Shown piece after piece: positions 52,941 to 62,855 of a stretch of DNA of 64,000 nucleotides; the stretch's first letter is position 1; every line of letters begins with the position of its first letter. The translations under genes were made by a program, and so were the position numbers. The notes beneath the pieces were generated by a model, which was not told where the DNA came from, searched no databases, and was given only the letters and a program-made list of their open reading frames with translations. The DNA is taken from NCBI GenBank assembly GCA_946811185.2, contig OX328105.1:41466845-41530844 (forward strand), in the 5' to 3' direction. Source of the DNA: Hippopus hippopus (Eukaryota > Mollusca > Bivalvia > Cardiida > Cardiidae).

Positions 52941-55900
52941 ATGCTAGACAGGGAAGCGAGCAAAGAAAGAGAAATGCGAGAGTGGGCTGAGAAAAAGGAG
53001 AGAGATAAGTTAGAAAGAGAGGATAAGCTAGCAAGAGAAGCAGCAGAAAGAGACGAGCGAGCAAGAGTAAGAGAAGATCACATAAGAGAAATGGAATTAG
53101 AAAATGAAAATAAACTAAAAACGTTAGAGTTAGAGAAAAAATTAAGATTAGAAATGATTGAAAAAGAAATTGAATTAGAAAAGGTTAAAGCCACGTATGT
53201 AGAGTCAAAAAAGAAAGGTTTCCAGAGTAAACATGAAATTAAGGGTCCAAAATTACCACCGTTTGAAGAGGGTAAGGACAATATAGATGCATATCTCCAA
53301 AGGTTTGAGCGGTTTGCATTAGTTATAGGATGGCCACAGGAAGAATGGGCTCTCAGGCTTAGCTCCTTACTGAAGGGCAAGTCCTTAGAAACATATTGTA
53401 GGTTATCACAGGTAGATTCTGAAAACTATGACAAAGTTAAACATGCATTGTTGAAGCGTTTTGAATTGACACAAGAAGGTTTCAGACAAAAGTTTAGATC
53501 TTGCAAGCCTGAATTAGGAGAAAGTGCTCCTCAATTTGCACAGCGTTTAGAAAATTATTTGGAGAGGTGGATAGATCTTTCAAATGTTGAAAAGTCGTTT
53601 GATGCTTTAAAAGATCTCCTTTTAAGAGAGCAGTTCATCAGTGCATCAGAAAAAACTTTAGCACTTTTTCTCAAGGAAAGAAAACCAGATTCTATAAAAA
53701 AAATGGCTGAACTTGCTGAACAGTATTTAGAGGCACATGATCTTCCATTCATGATGCAAGATAAGGCTCATAGCCAAGGAAAAAAATCAAATAATACTGA
53801 AAAGCAAGAAATAAAGGAAAAGATTTTAGTAGAATCAGGAAAAGGAAATTTGGTCAGGGTGTGTTATTTTTGCAAAAAACCAGGCCATCAAATAAGTGAT
53901 TGTTTTGAAAGACAGAGAATTTTAAAGTCACAGGGAGGCAAGAAAACTGCGGGTCTTGTAAGTATAGACGAGGAACATATTGCAACAAAAGAAGAGGTAA
54001 CAGATGAGCAAGAGGAGGTTGAGGCCGAAGCAAATGCATGTTGTAGGGATAACTGGTTAGATCATGAATGTTGCATTCAGGACAACAAAGTTCGCTTAGA
54101 ATGCGGACATGAATTACCACTGGTAAGTGCACTTTGTAAGGATCAAAACATAAAGTCAATGCCAGTGCTTTCAGGCTTTCTAAATGAAAAAAAAATTAAT
54201 GTTTTAAGAGATACAGGGTGCAGTAGTGTTGTTGTACGGAAAGAGTTAGTTGATGAAAAACAATTTACCGGTAAGAGTCAGAGATGTGTGTTGATTGACG
54301 GTACCGTTAGAGAAGTTCCAGTAGCTAAGATAGTGGTAAAAACGCCATTTTTTTCAGGTGAAGTAGAAGCCTTGTGCATGGTAGATCCTATTTATGATCT
54401 TATTCTTGGTAACATCCAGGGAGTAAGACCTCCAAATGAAGCAGACAAATTATGGAATAGGAACGTAAGAGATACAAAAAATCAGCAGTTAGAGGAAGGT
54501 CTTGCAGTTCAAACTCGATCACAGTCAAAGGAAGGTAAGTTATTTCAAAAACTTAAGGTATTGAAAGGACTGGAAGTTAACAAAGAAGAATTCAGAGATG
54601 AGCAGAAGAAGGATAAAACCCTGAGCTGGATAAGAAAAAAAGTTGAGACTGGAGAGCAAAAAACCAAAAGAGACATTGTTTCTTGGTTTGGGGTGAAAAA
54701 TGAACTGATTTATAGATACTTTCAAAAACAAAGAACTAGTCTGACAGAAAAGATTGAAAAGCAACTGGTAGTTCCTACAGTATATAGAGATACTGTTATC
54801 AAACTAGCACATGACTCCATTTTAGGAGGGCATTTAGGTATTAAAAAAACGGGTGATAAGATACGGCTTCAATTTTTCTGGCCCGGTTTACAGCAGGACG
54901 TGAAGTTTCATTGTTTATCCTGTGATTTATGTCAAAGAACATTTCCAAAGGGTAGAGTTACAAAAGTCCCATTGGAAAAAATGCCCCTCATTGAAACCCC
55001 ATTTGAAAGAGTTGCAATAGACCTCGTTGGCCCCATCCATCCCATTACTGAAAACAAGAACAGATATATACTCACACTGATGGATTATGCAACTCGGTAT
55101 CCCGAGGCTGTACCTCTTTCTGGAATTGAAGCAGAGAGAGTCGCGGAAGCGTTATTTGGCATGTTTACACGATTAGGGTTTCCATCAGAAATTCTAACTG
55201 ATTTAGGGTCCCAATTCACATCTGAGGTGATGAAAGAGGTGAGTAGGCTTTTATCCATACGCATGCTACATACAACTCCATACCACCCCATGTGTAATGG
55301 TTTGGTTGAAAAATTCAACGGCACACTTAAAAGTATGCTAAGAAAGATGTGTGCCGAAAAGCCAAAAGATTGGGACAGATATATCCCTGCATTGCTTTTT
55401 GCATACAGAGAGGCACCGCAAGCTAGCATGGGTTTCAGTCCATTTGAGTTGTTATATGGAAGAACGGTCAAAGGGCCAATGGAAATTTTGAAAGATCTTT
55501 GGACAGATGAAATCAAGCAGCCAGAGGTAAAATCAACCTATAAGTATGTATTAGATCTCAGACAGAGACTAGAAGATACTTTAGCATTAGCCAGACAAGA
55601 GCTTGAAAAATCATCTTGTTACTATAAAATGCATTATGATAAGAAAAGTAAATCAAGGAGCTTTGAGGTAAATGATGATGTTTTGATTTTACTACCCACA
55701 GATGGAAATAAACTTTTGATGCAATGGCTTGGTCCATACAAGGTGATAGGAAAAATTGGAAAATGTGACTACAAAGTTTGCGTGAAGGGAAAAACCAAAA
55801 TGTTTCATGCAAATTTATTGAAAAAGTATATAACCAGGCCTGAAAATCTACGACATTCTGAAAATGAAAAAATGGGTAATGAAATTTCAGCACAAGGGGT

Positions 55901-57437
55901 AATGGAGATTGTTTGTACTGGTGTCATTGAAAGTTGCATAGATAGGAAAGCTGACAAAACAGAAGAAAATGTGGAAGAAAATGGTGCAGTAAATGATGAT
56001 CAAATTCTTGAGTTACTCGAGTTAAATGGGAAAGAGACAATACAGGATGTAAAAATTGATCCTCATTTGTCAGAAACACAGATGAAAGAGGTAAGAGAAA
56101 TATTAAATGAATTTAAAGATGTTCTTACTGATATCCCAGGTGAGACAAATTTAGTGATGCATGAGATTAAGTTAACATCTGATCACCCTATCAGAACTAA
56201 ACAATACCCTTTACCATTTTCAATGACAGAAACGATTAGGGATGAGACAGAGAAAATGTTAAAATTGGGTATAATTGAACCATCCAAGTCGCCATACAGT
56301 TCGCCAGTAGTTTTGGTGAAGAAGCCTGATCAAACAATACGATTTTGCATTGACTTTAGAAATTTGAATAAGTTGACTGTATTTGATGCTGAACCTATCC
56401 CAAACCCAGAAGAAATATTTGCAAAGCTGTCAAACGGTAAGTATTTCACAAAGTTAGACCTTAGTAAAGGATACTGGCAGATTAAAATGACAGATAACAG
56501 CAAAGAGAAAACTGCATTTTGTACACCAGATGGATTGTTCCAATTTCGAAAACTTCCTTTTGGGTTGGTTACTGCACCAGCTAATTTTAGCAGAATGATG
56601 AGAATATTATTGAAGGGGTTAAATGACATAGATAATTTCATAGATGATATTCTTGAGCATACAGTTGACTGGAAAAGCCATATGACTAGGTTAAGGGAAG
56701 TATTACTTAGACTTAGGCAGGCAGGTTTGACTGCACGTCCAAGTAAATGTCTGATAGGATTTCCGTCTGTAGATTTCTTGGGTCATTCGGTTGGAGAGGG
56801 GATACTTACACCAAATTCAGGTAAGGTAAAAGATATTGAGCAGGCAGCGAGACCGAAGACAAAAAAGCAGGTAATGTCATTCTTGGGAATGGTGGGTTTT
56901 TATAGAAAATTTGTTCCTCATTTTGCAGAAATTGCATTACCTCTCACGAATTTAATCAAGAAAGGAAACCCTACACAGGTTATTTGGGAGGAGGAACACC
57001 AGAGGGCATTTGAAGTGCTGAAAAGGCATATGGTGAGCTTTCCAATTTTAAGATTACCAGACTTAAACTGTCTTTTTATTTTGAGAACAGATGCATCTAA
57101 TATTGGCATAGGTGCAGTCCTTTTGCAAGAAGTTGAGGAAAGGAAGTTTCCAGTGGCTTATGCAAGTAAAAAGTTGCTTCCAAGAGAGACAAGGTACTCT
57201 GTAATAGAACGTGAATGCCTAGCTTTGGTATGGGGTATTTTGAAATTTCAGATCTATCTGTATGGCAGGGAATTTCAGGTAGAAACAGATCACTGTCCTC
57301 TCATATACATGCAAAACACAAAACTGAACAATAGTAGAATAATGAGATGGGTTTTAAGTCTGCAGCCCTATCGTTTTAGGATTGTTGCCATTAAAGGATC
57401 AGAGAATGTCGAAGCAGATTATCTCAGTCGTTCCTGA
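52941..57437 (+). CDS. Gag-Pol polyprotein of the Gmr1-like retrotransposon (Gag-PR-INT-RT-RNase H)
   Basis: One frame of 1498 codons, first ATG after an in-frame stop and an A-run. Residues 1-95 are a Glu/Lys/Arg-rich coiled coil. Residues 102-268 are a Gag capsid region with FRSCKPELGESAPQFAQRLE and WIDLSNVEK, similar in feel to the SCAN domain. A CCHC knuckle has C308, C311, H316 and C321. The aspartic protease shows DTG at 424-426. Integrase: zinc motif H624, H631, C661, C664; catalytic D694, D754, E790 (35 residues between the last two); GPY/F-type module from G931 (LGPYKV) to about 964. Reverse transcriptase follows: LVKKPDQTIRFCIDFRNLN, D1173, and F-I-D-D at 1233-1236, where Tyr is usual before IDD. 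RNase H: D1384, ERECLALVW, TDHCPL. The frame ends with ADYLSRS. Gag and Pol are fused with no frameshift. All expected catalytic residues are present. Confidence 0.95.
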   Translation: MLDREASKEREMREWAEKKERDKLEREDKLAREAAERDERARVREDHIREMELENENKLKTLELEKKLRLEMIEKEIELEKVKATYVESKKKGFQSKHEIKGPKLPPFEEGKDNIDAYLQRFERFALVIGWPQEEWALRLSSLLKGKSLETYCRLSQVDSENYDKVKHALLKRFELTQEGFRQKFRSCKPELGESAPQFAQRLENYLERWIDLSNVEKSFDALKDLLLREQFISASEKTLALFLKERKPDSIKKMAELAEQYLEAHDLPFMMQDKAHSQGKKSNNTEKQEIKEKILVESGKGNLVRVCYFCKKPGHQISDCFERQRILKSQGGKKTAGLVSIDEEHIATKEEVTDEQEEVEAEANACCRDNWLDHECCIQDNKVRLECGHELPLVSALCKDQNIKSMPVLSGFLNEKKINVLRDTGCSSVVVRKELVDEKQFTGKSQRCVLIDGTVREVPVAKIVVKTPFFSGEVEALCMVDPIYDLILGNIQGVRPPNEADKLWNRNVRDTKNQQLEEGLAVQTRSQSKEGKLFQKLKVLKGLEVNKEEFRDEQKKDKTLSWIRKKVETGEQKTKRDIVSWFGVKNELIYRYFQKQRTSLTEKIEKQLVVPTVYRDTVIKLAHDSILGGHLGIKKTGDKIRLQFFWPGLQQDVKFHCLSCDLCQRTFPKGRVTKVPLEKMPLIETPFERVAIDLVGPIHPITENKNRYILTLMDYATRYPEAVPLSGIEAERVAEALFGMFTRLGFPSEILTDLGSQFTSEVMKEVSRLLSIRMLHTTPYHPMCNGLVEKFNGTLKSMLRKMCAEKPKDWDRYIPALLFAYREAPQASMGFSPFELLYGRTVKGPMEILKDLWTDEIKQPEVKSTYKYVLDLRQRLEDTLALARQELEKSSCYYKMHYDKKSKSRSFEVNDDVLILLPTDGNKLLMQWLGPYKVIGKIGKCDYKVCVKGKTKMFHANLLKKYITRPENLRHSENEKMGNEISAQGVMEIVCTGVIESCIDRKADKTEENVEENGAVNDDQILELLELNGKETIQDVKIDPHLSETQMKEVREILNEFKDVLTDIPGETNLVMHEIKLTSDHPIRTKQYPLPFSMTETIRDETEKMLKLGIIEPSKSPYSSPVVLVKKPDQTIRFCIDFRNLNKLTVFDAEPIPNPEEIFAKLSNGKYFTKLDLSKGYWQIKMTDNSKEKTAFCTPDGLFQFRKLPFGLVTAPANFSRMMRILLKGLNDIDNFIDDILEHTVDWKSHMTRLREVLLRLRQAGLTARPSKCLIGFPSVDFLGHSVGEGILTPNSGKVKDIEQAARPKTKKQVMSFLGMVGFYRKFVPHFAEIALPLTNLIKKGNPTQVIWEEEHQRAFEVLKRHMVSFPILRLPDLNCLFILRTDASNIGIGAVLLQEVEERKFPVAYASKKLLPRETRYSVIERECLALVWGILKFQIYLYGREFQVETDHCPLIYMQNTKLNNSRIMRWVLSLQPYRFRIVAIKGSENVEADYLSRS

Positions 57438-57470
57438 AAAAAAAAAAAAAAAAAAAAAATTTTTTTTTTT

Positions 57471-57488
57471 AAGGAGGAGGGGGAGATA
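57471..57488 (+). promoter_or_regulatory. Polypurine tract
   Basis: AAGGAGGAGGGGGAGATA directly before the 3' LTR, the primer for plus-strand synthesis. It follows a long A-run and T-run after the stop codon. Confidence 0.85.
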
Positions 57489-58031
57489 TGTCAGGTATTA
57501 TCACGTAAAGTATGCTGTTTACTTAAACAGTGCAGTCAGTACTTTGAAACAGAAATAGTTGATATGTATGTTTCAGGTGGTCATTTTTCAAGTCACTGTG
57601 GAAAACATTAGGCAGGGACTGAGTGTCAACAGGACTGTGTGTCCAATAAATGTTAAGATTAGAAACTTATGTAAACTGTCTTACATTTGCAATCCTGAAC
57701 TTCCTAATCAGTTTTCATTTCAAATAGCACATTGAAAAAAATTGATGTTTGTTCTGTTTGCACTGTGTGTGGGCTCTGTGTGATGCGTGACATGTACCTA
57801 TGTGCATGCTGATATGCTATCTATGTGCTATGTGACCTGTATGTATGTGCTATGTGACCTGTATATATGTGATATGTGACCTATATGTGCTTTGTGACAT
57901 GTACGTGATATGTATCTATGTGTTTTGTGACCTGTATTTAGGTCTTAGCATGAAATAAATTTGTAAATGGAAATTCATCTCACGATTTTGAAGTACGGGC
58001 CAAAAACCTACCTAGATTAAGGAACCTGACA
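57489..58031 (+). repeat. 3' LTR
   Basis: 543 bp, same ends (TGTCAGG...CCTGACA) and, by eye, the same sequence as the 5' LTR throughout, including the variable TATGTGACC words. Confidence 0.95.
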
Positions 58032-58116
58032 GTCATTTGGGCCACCTTCAGTTTGTCATCTGCAAATTCTTTCAAATTTGACCTGTCTGAAACTTTGTTG
58101 TCTGGTAAGGGGTTAA

Positions 58117-59204
58117 GATTTTTAGTAATTGTATGGATGGCAACAAGAATCTTACAAGTATGAGAAAATTAGATACATAATTAATGAGATGGAACAGAGC
58201 AATCTGATCCATACTTCATCACAGTTGGGTGCCTATTGTGTAGGTTTAAAAATGAATAATGTCTCTGACACTTTTTGGTGGATTTCAATAACTTTGATCA
58301 GCAGTTATACCAGTGGGACTTTCATGTCATATTTGGCTGATATTAGGAGCTATCACCTTTGTGCTTTGTGATAGACCATTCAGCATGTGAATGGTTTCAT
58401 TTAAACCTTTGTTTAACAAGCTAAAGACATACCATGAAAGCGGCAAACAGAGTACAAGTTTGCTATAGCCATAAGCTATTTTCTGTTATGTTTGCAATTT
58501 TGAAGGTGAAGGGAGTTGGAAAATGTAGTGTCAGAGACTTTTGTCCGATAACTGTGTGTTAGTACATCGCCCTTTTTGTCATTATTTGTTGCCATCCTGT
58601 TAAGGTTATTTGGTTAATGAAAGACTGGGTTTAAGGTGCTAGGATTAAAAGAACAGTAGATTCCATTTGAAAAGTACATTTTTGATCATTTGGATTTTGG
58701 ATATATGGAATTAAATCCACAGTGTGGACATCTTTTTTTCTTTTCCATAGAGAACCTGTAAGAGTAAAGATATTTGACAAATTCCAAAATAAACTATTTT
58801 AGGACCTCTTTGGATTACAGATCAGTATATGGAATCTACTGCTACGATTAGAAATAAGCTTACTGAGTTATGAATTGCTGATGACATCACTCTTTGCCTC
58901 AATTTCAGTCATTATTACGGTAGTTTGCTCTTGTAAATTTTGTCTGTCTTGCAGAATTGATGAGTAGATACCTGTCTACAGTAAAGGTAACATATTACTT
59001 TGCTTCTAAAATCTTAAAATAGCATGCATCTACAGAAACTAAAGTCAAAGTATAACAAAATATGAGATAAAAATTAAGAACTTCATATTCACTTGATAGA
59101 CTTCTATGATGACAGGAACAGCCTAAAATTTCTGGAAGTCAATCCCTTACTTTAATGCAAAGATGAAAGATTTACCAATACTTAAGACTGTTTGTAACTG
59201 TCAT
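58117..59204. other. Stretch without a recognised gene
   Basis: Unique-looking AT-rich sequence. The frame at 58129-58371 (80 codons) shows no domain or splice support. Confidence 0.4.
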
Positions 59205-59740
59205 TCACACATGCACAATAAACTACAATGTCAAAGTTGAAGACCTTCTCCACAGTCTCCCAGTTATTGGTATGACCAGGCCATGGACTGAACCATTCTG
59301 TCATTAAATTGCACCTCTGCAAAGATATTTCTAGTAATGATGAATGTCACTTTGCCAGTACTTAGGGGCCTATAGGTGTATATATTTATGCTGTTTTGTA
59401 ACCACACACACACACACAAAGCCATAATGCCATAGTTGAAGGCATTTTGTACAGTCTCCCAGGTCTTGGTGTGTCCAGGCCATTATTGAGCCATAAAGTC
59501 ATTTAATTGCAGCCCCACAAAAATATTGCTAGATATGACATTTTTACTTTGCCAGTACTAAGGGGCCTATAGGTGTATGATTATTTACTTTTGCCCATGA
59601 TTTGTAACACACACACTCGAAGCCATAGTCAAATTGAAGGCCTTTTCCAGTCTCTCAGACATGGGTTGATATGACCAGGCCATGTATTAAATCAAGAATT
59701 GTGCATTCAACTGGCAGCTCAGTAAAACTATTTTGCTCAC
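59205..59740 (+). repeat. Three degenerate tandem units of about 190 bp
   Basis: Each has 'agtctcccag', 'ggt..tg.ccaggccat', 'tttgccagtactaaggggcctataggtgtat' and an (AC)n run with 'aagccata'. Units begin near 59230, 59425 and 59630; the third is truncated. Confidence 0.65.
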
Positions 59741-60109
59741 GATGCTTGATTGAACAATGGATTGGACTAGTTACCAGTACTATTTTTTGTATTGACTAAT
59801 ATTACATACTTCTATGAGTGTATATATGAGCATTTACATATTGAGAACATGGAGCAGACACAGAAAAGCTATAAAAACTCACGAACATAAATGCATAATG
59901 AAGGTGATCATTTGCTTGGTTGCCTAAGATTGCGTTTCAGCATAGTCAATTTGGTGGAATGGTTCAGCGTGTTGTACTGTTGTTGTTCAGTGGGAAGCAA
60001 CCATAATATACCTTGGAAATATCACAGGTGAGAATCCATTATCATACTATTTTTAGGCATTACTATTAATTAGCGAAGAAACATGAAATATCTCTCTGTA
60101 TCTGACATT

Positions 60110-60180
60110 TGACATCCAAGATCAGACTGGACATTCTGTGCAGTCTTATCTTGATCTACGCTGTCCAGGAAAGTGCATTG
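60110..60180. repeat. Family B palindromic repeat
   Basis: ATCCAAGATCAGACTGGAC and GTGCAGTCTTATCTTGATCT around ATTCT. Confidence 0.55.
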
Positions 60181-60294
60181 AAACCATTTTAAAAGAGATC
60201 AACGAATTTGGTGGTATCTGTCAAAAATCTGTATTTTTGCACTACAGCCTATGTTGTTGGAACTACCGGTAATCATTTCATAAAGACAACTGAA

Positions 60295-60465
60295 CCATGC
60301 TCTGGCAAAAGGGGTTTTAATGCAACTGTATGATGCCTGATACGAAGCAAGTCATCACATAATTATAGATCCATAAAATCCATTTTGTATAACAACTGCT
60401 TGAATCATGAGATACACTAGTCCTTTGATATGCAGAAAATTGACCAATAGCAAAAGCATTGTTTC
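60295..60465. mobile_element. Family C MITE, right half missing
   Basis: GAACCATGCTCTGGCAAAAGG and TAATGCAACTGTATGATGCC begin it; it ends at 'tgaccaatagcaaaagc' before the GC-rich stem and is followed by a family E copy. Confidence 0.55.
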
Positions 60466-60473
60466 TCAGGGTT

Positions 60474-61530
60474 TTTAGCTCCACTGGCCAAAGGCCAGAG
60501 AGCTATTGTCATGGCGTTGTGTCCGTCCGTACGTACGTAAACTTTTTCTTTAAAAAACTTCTCCTCAGAAACTATTAACTGGATTTTTACCAAATTTCAC
60601 AGGAATGTTCCTTTGGTGGTCCTCTTTCAAATTCCTTCAAATAATTGTGTTCCATGAAGAATTCTGGTTGCCATGGCAACCAAAGTAAAAAACCTTTAAA
60701 AATCTTCTCCTCCCAAACCGCTATTTGGATAGCATTATTATTTTGCAGGAATGTTCCTTAGATACAGGTTTACAGAATTCCTTAAAAAAAAAAAGATCTG
60801 TCAAAAAACATGGCTTTTATGGGAGACTCATTTTCCTTTTATGGTATAAAGTAAAATCTTTGAAAAATTTCTTCTCTAAAACTATTCATTGGATTTCATT
60901 GTTGTTTTGCAGGTAAGTTCCTATGGTGGTTGTCTACCAAACTGTTTCTTCAGTGAGCGTCCGTCCATCCGTCCGTCCGTTCGTTCGTCCGTCCGTCCGT
61001 CCGTCCGTACGTAAACTTTTTCTTTAAAAAACTTCTCCTCAGAAACTATTGACTGGATTTTTACCAAATTTCACAGGAATGTTCCTTTGGTGGTCCTCTT
61101 TCAAATTCCTTCAAATAATTGTGTTCCATGAAGAATTCTGGTTGCCATGGCAACCAAAGTAAAAAACCTTTAAAAATCTTCTCCTCCCAAACCGCTATTT
61201 GGATAGCATTATTATTTTGCAGGAATGTTCCTTAGATACAGGTTTACAGAATTCCTTAAATAAAAAAAGATCTGTCAAAAAACATGGCTTTTATGGGAGA
61301 CTCATTTTCCTTTTATGGTATAAAGTAAAATCTTTGAAAAATTTCTTCTCTAAAACTATTCATTGGATTTCATTGTTGTTTTGCAGGTAAGTTCCTATGG
61401 TGGTTGTCTACCAAATTGTTTCTTCAGTGAGCTCAAATGCAGGATTGAATGATAATTGTTAAAAACTTCCTTTCGCCATTATAGAAATATCAGGCCTGTG
61501 GAGCGATACAGGCGCTCAAGCGCCTCTAGT
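60474..61530 (+). mobile_element. Family E element with a 474-bp internal tandem duplication
   Basis: Starts TTTTTAGCTCCACTGGCCAAA and ends CCTGTGGAGCGATACAGGCGC. The block from ACTTTTTCTTTAAAAAACTTC (60541) to the stretch near 60950 recurs from 61015 to about 61425, 474 bp apart, with only a few differences. A (CCGT)n run (60960-61010) lies at the junction. Both blocks carry the same 63-codon frame, which I do not regard as a gene. Confidence 0.8.
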
Positions 61531-61554
61531 TAAACCTAGGGATTGTGTGGTAAA

Positions 61555-61722
61555 GGGTAAAGCCTTTCCTTAATGACAAAATTTTAGACTGGTCCAAACT
61601 GAAAGCATTTGCAGACAACAATTGTAGCACAAATGATATAATATGAGCCAGAAAAGGTAAAAAACTTTGTTCAAAAAGGAGAAAATACTGGTTACTAGCA
61701 TTTTCTTCTTTTCCCACAACTG
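61555..61722 (-). mobile_element. Family A MITE, truncated by a SINE
   Basis: AGCCTTTCCTTAATGACAAA to CATTTTCTTCTTTTCCCACAA, where it stops at a G-run and the SINE-2 head. A terminal fragment of another copy (GATTGTGTGGTAAAGGGTAAA) precedes it at 61540. Confidence 0.6.
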
Positions 61723-61730
61723 GGGGGGAT

Positions 61731-61942
61731 GGTCTTGCTTGGCTCAATGGTAAACTGGAAGCCCCGAGTTTAAGCCTTACTGAACGTGTTTGGTTTTTTG
61801 TGGGAGTGTCCTTGATGAAGAGACTTCAGAGCCCTAGTCTAGTACTGGTAAAACCTAGGACATACATGAATGTAAGAGCTGTCACCGTGACATGACTGAA
61901 ATAACAATGAAAGTGGCATTTAACACTATTCAATCAATCAGT
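61731..61942 (+). mobile_element. SINE-2 copy
   Basis: GGTCTTGCTTGGCTCAATGG, CCCCGAGTTTAAGCCTTAC, body AGGACATACATGAATGTAAG, end CAATCAATCAGTC. Behind it, 'atcccacaatgg' looks like the resumption of the family A copy it entered. Confidence 0.7.
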
Positions 61943-62104
61943 CATATCCCACAATGGTATCAATTTTTTTTTTCTTTGGATTATGTGTAAATGGTTAAAT
62001 GTAGGAGTGCTGCATTGATGAAACAGACTTTTTCAAGAAGGGAAAAGCAGCCTAAATAGTGCTATTTTAATGTTGTTTTAGTCAGAATATATAGCCAAGT
62101 TGAA

Positions 62105-62170
62105 GTAGTGAACAGTGTAGATCTAAGATCAGACTGCATTTTTTGCCTTATAATCCTGATCTAGTGTTTA
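62105..62170. repeat. Family B palindrome, right arm weakened
   Basis: AGTGTAGATCTAAGATCAGAC with the partner TAATCCTGATCTAGTG. Confidence 0.4.
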
Positions 62171-62179
62171 CAAAAACAA

Positions 62180-62342
62180 CTTGATCCTTTACCAGAAAAC
62201 AATATTTTACACTTCTCCAAATTGTTAGCGTTTGCAGGCATCAAATATAATATGGCTCAAAAGATCTCCTTTTCCCACAATGTTTTCAGAAGGCCTTTTC
62301 CTCAGGGTTGTTAAAACTTAGCATTGTGTGGTAAAGGTTAAG
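62180..62342 (-). mobile_element. Family A MITE, left half of hairpin deleted
   Basis: GATCCTTTACCAGAAAACAA to GTGTGGTAAAGGTTAA; only CTCCTTTTCCCACAATG of the palindrome remains. Confidence 0.6.
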
Positions 62343-62384
62343 CATGTTCCAGTGCTTTGAGAGTTGAGTTTTCACTCAAATTTT

Positions 62385-62594
62385 CAAAATTTTAGACTCA
62401 TCTGTCTTTTGAGCATTAGCAGACAACAATTCAAATGTGGCTCAAATGACAGAACTTGTCTCTGAAATGGTAGAAATTATTGTGGGAAATGGAAAAAATG
62501 CTGGTTACCAGCATTTTCTCCTTTTCCCACAATGATTTCAAAAGTCTTTTCCTTGAAGGGCATAAAAATACCAGATTGTTTGGTAAGAGGTTAC
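62385..62594 (-). mobile_element. Family A MITE
   Basis: Left end eroded; core GCTGGTTACCAGCATTTTCTC present; ends GTTTGGTAAGAGGTTA. Confidence 0.65.
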
Positions 62595-62665
62595 TTGTAT
62601 CTTTTTGCCCTTACCAGATATCTAAATTTTAGACTTGTCTAACTGAAAGAATTGTCCCAGGATAG

Positions 62666-62855
62666 ATTAACTCTTTACCACAAGACAAAATTTAAGACTA
62701 GTCCAAATTCAAAGCATTTGCAGATGACAAAATAAATGATTTGAAATTTGTTTTGGGAAGGGTAGAAAATATTGCAGGAGTGTTTTTACAATGTTTTCAA
62801 AAGCTTTCTTTCACAAGGTTGTTAAAAGTCTGGATTGTGTGGTTAAAGGTTTATC
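62666..62855 (-). mobile_element. Family A MITE, centre deleted
   Basis: TTAACTCTTTACCACAAGAC to GTGTGGTTAAAGGTTTA. Only 'ttttacaatg' remains of the palindrome. Confidence 0.65.

Larger units (their letters stand above)
52061..58031 (+). mobile_element. Complete Gmr1-like LTR retrotransposon (5971 bp, INT before RT)
   Basis: Parts in order: 5' LTR 52061-52603, PBS 52607-52624, leader, one Gag-Pol frame 52941-57437, polypurine tract 57471-57488, 3' LTR 57489-58031. GTCAT flanks it (52056-52060 and 58032-58036). Comparing the LTRs by eye I saw no difference over 543 bp, so the insertion should be very young. Domain sequences are Ty3/gypsy-like, but the order is that of Ty1/copia, which defines the Gmr1 group. 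It is potentially active by structure; transcription is unknown. Confidence 0.9.
51918..58116 (+). mobile_element. Family A MITE interrupted by the LTR retrotransposon
   Basis: Left part 51918-52060 (TTTACTCTTTACCACATAATG ... AACAAACTTTGTCAT); right part 58032-58116 (GTCATTTGGGCCACC ... GTCTGGTAAGGGGTTAA). With the LTR element and one GTCAT removed, the two parts make one ordinary family A copy. Confidence 0.85.

Noticed and set aside
60725..61390. Two nearly identical 63-codon frames as duplicated genes
   Set aside because: They are parts of the duplicated family E block.
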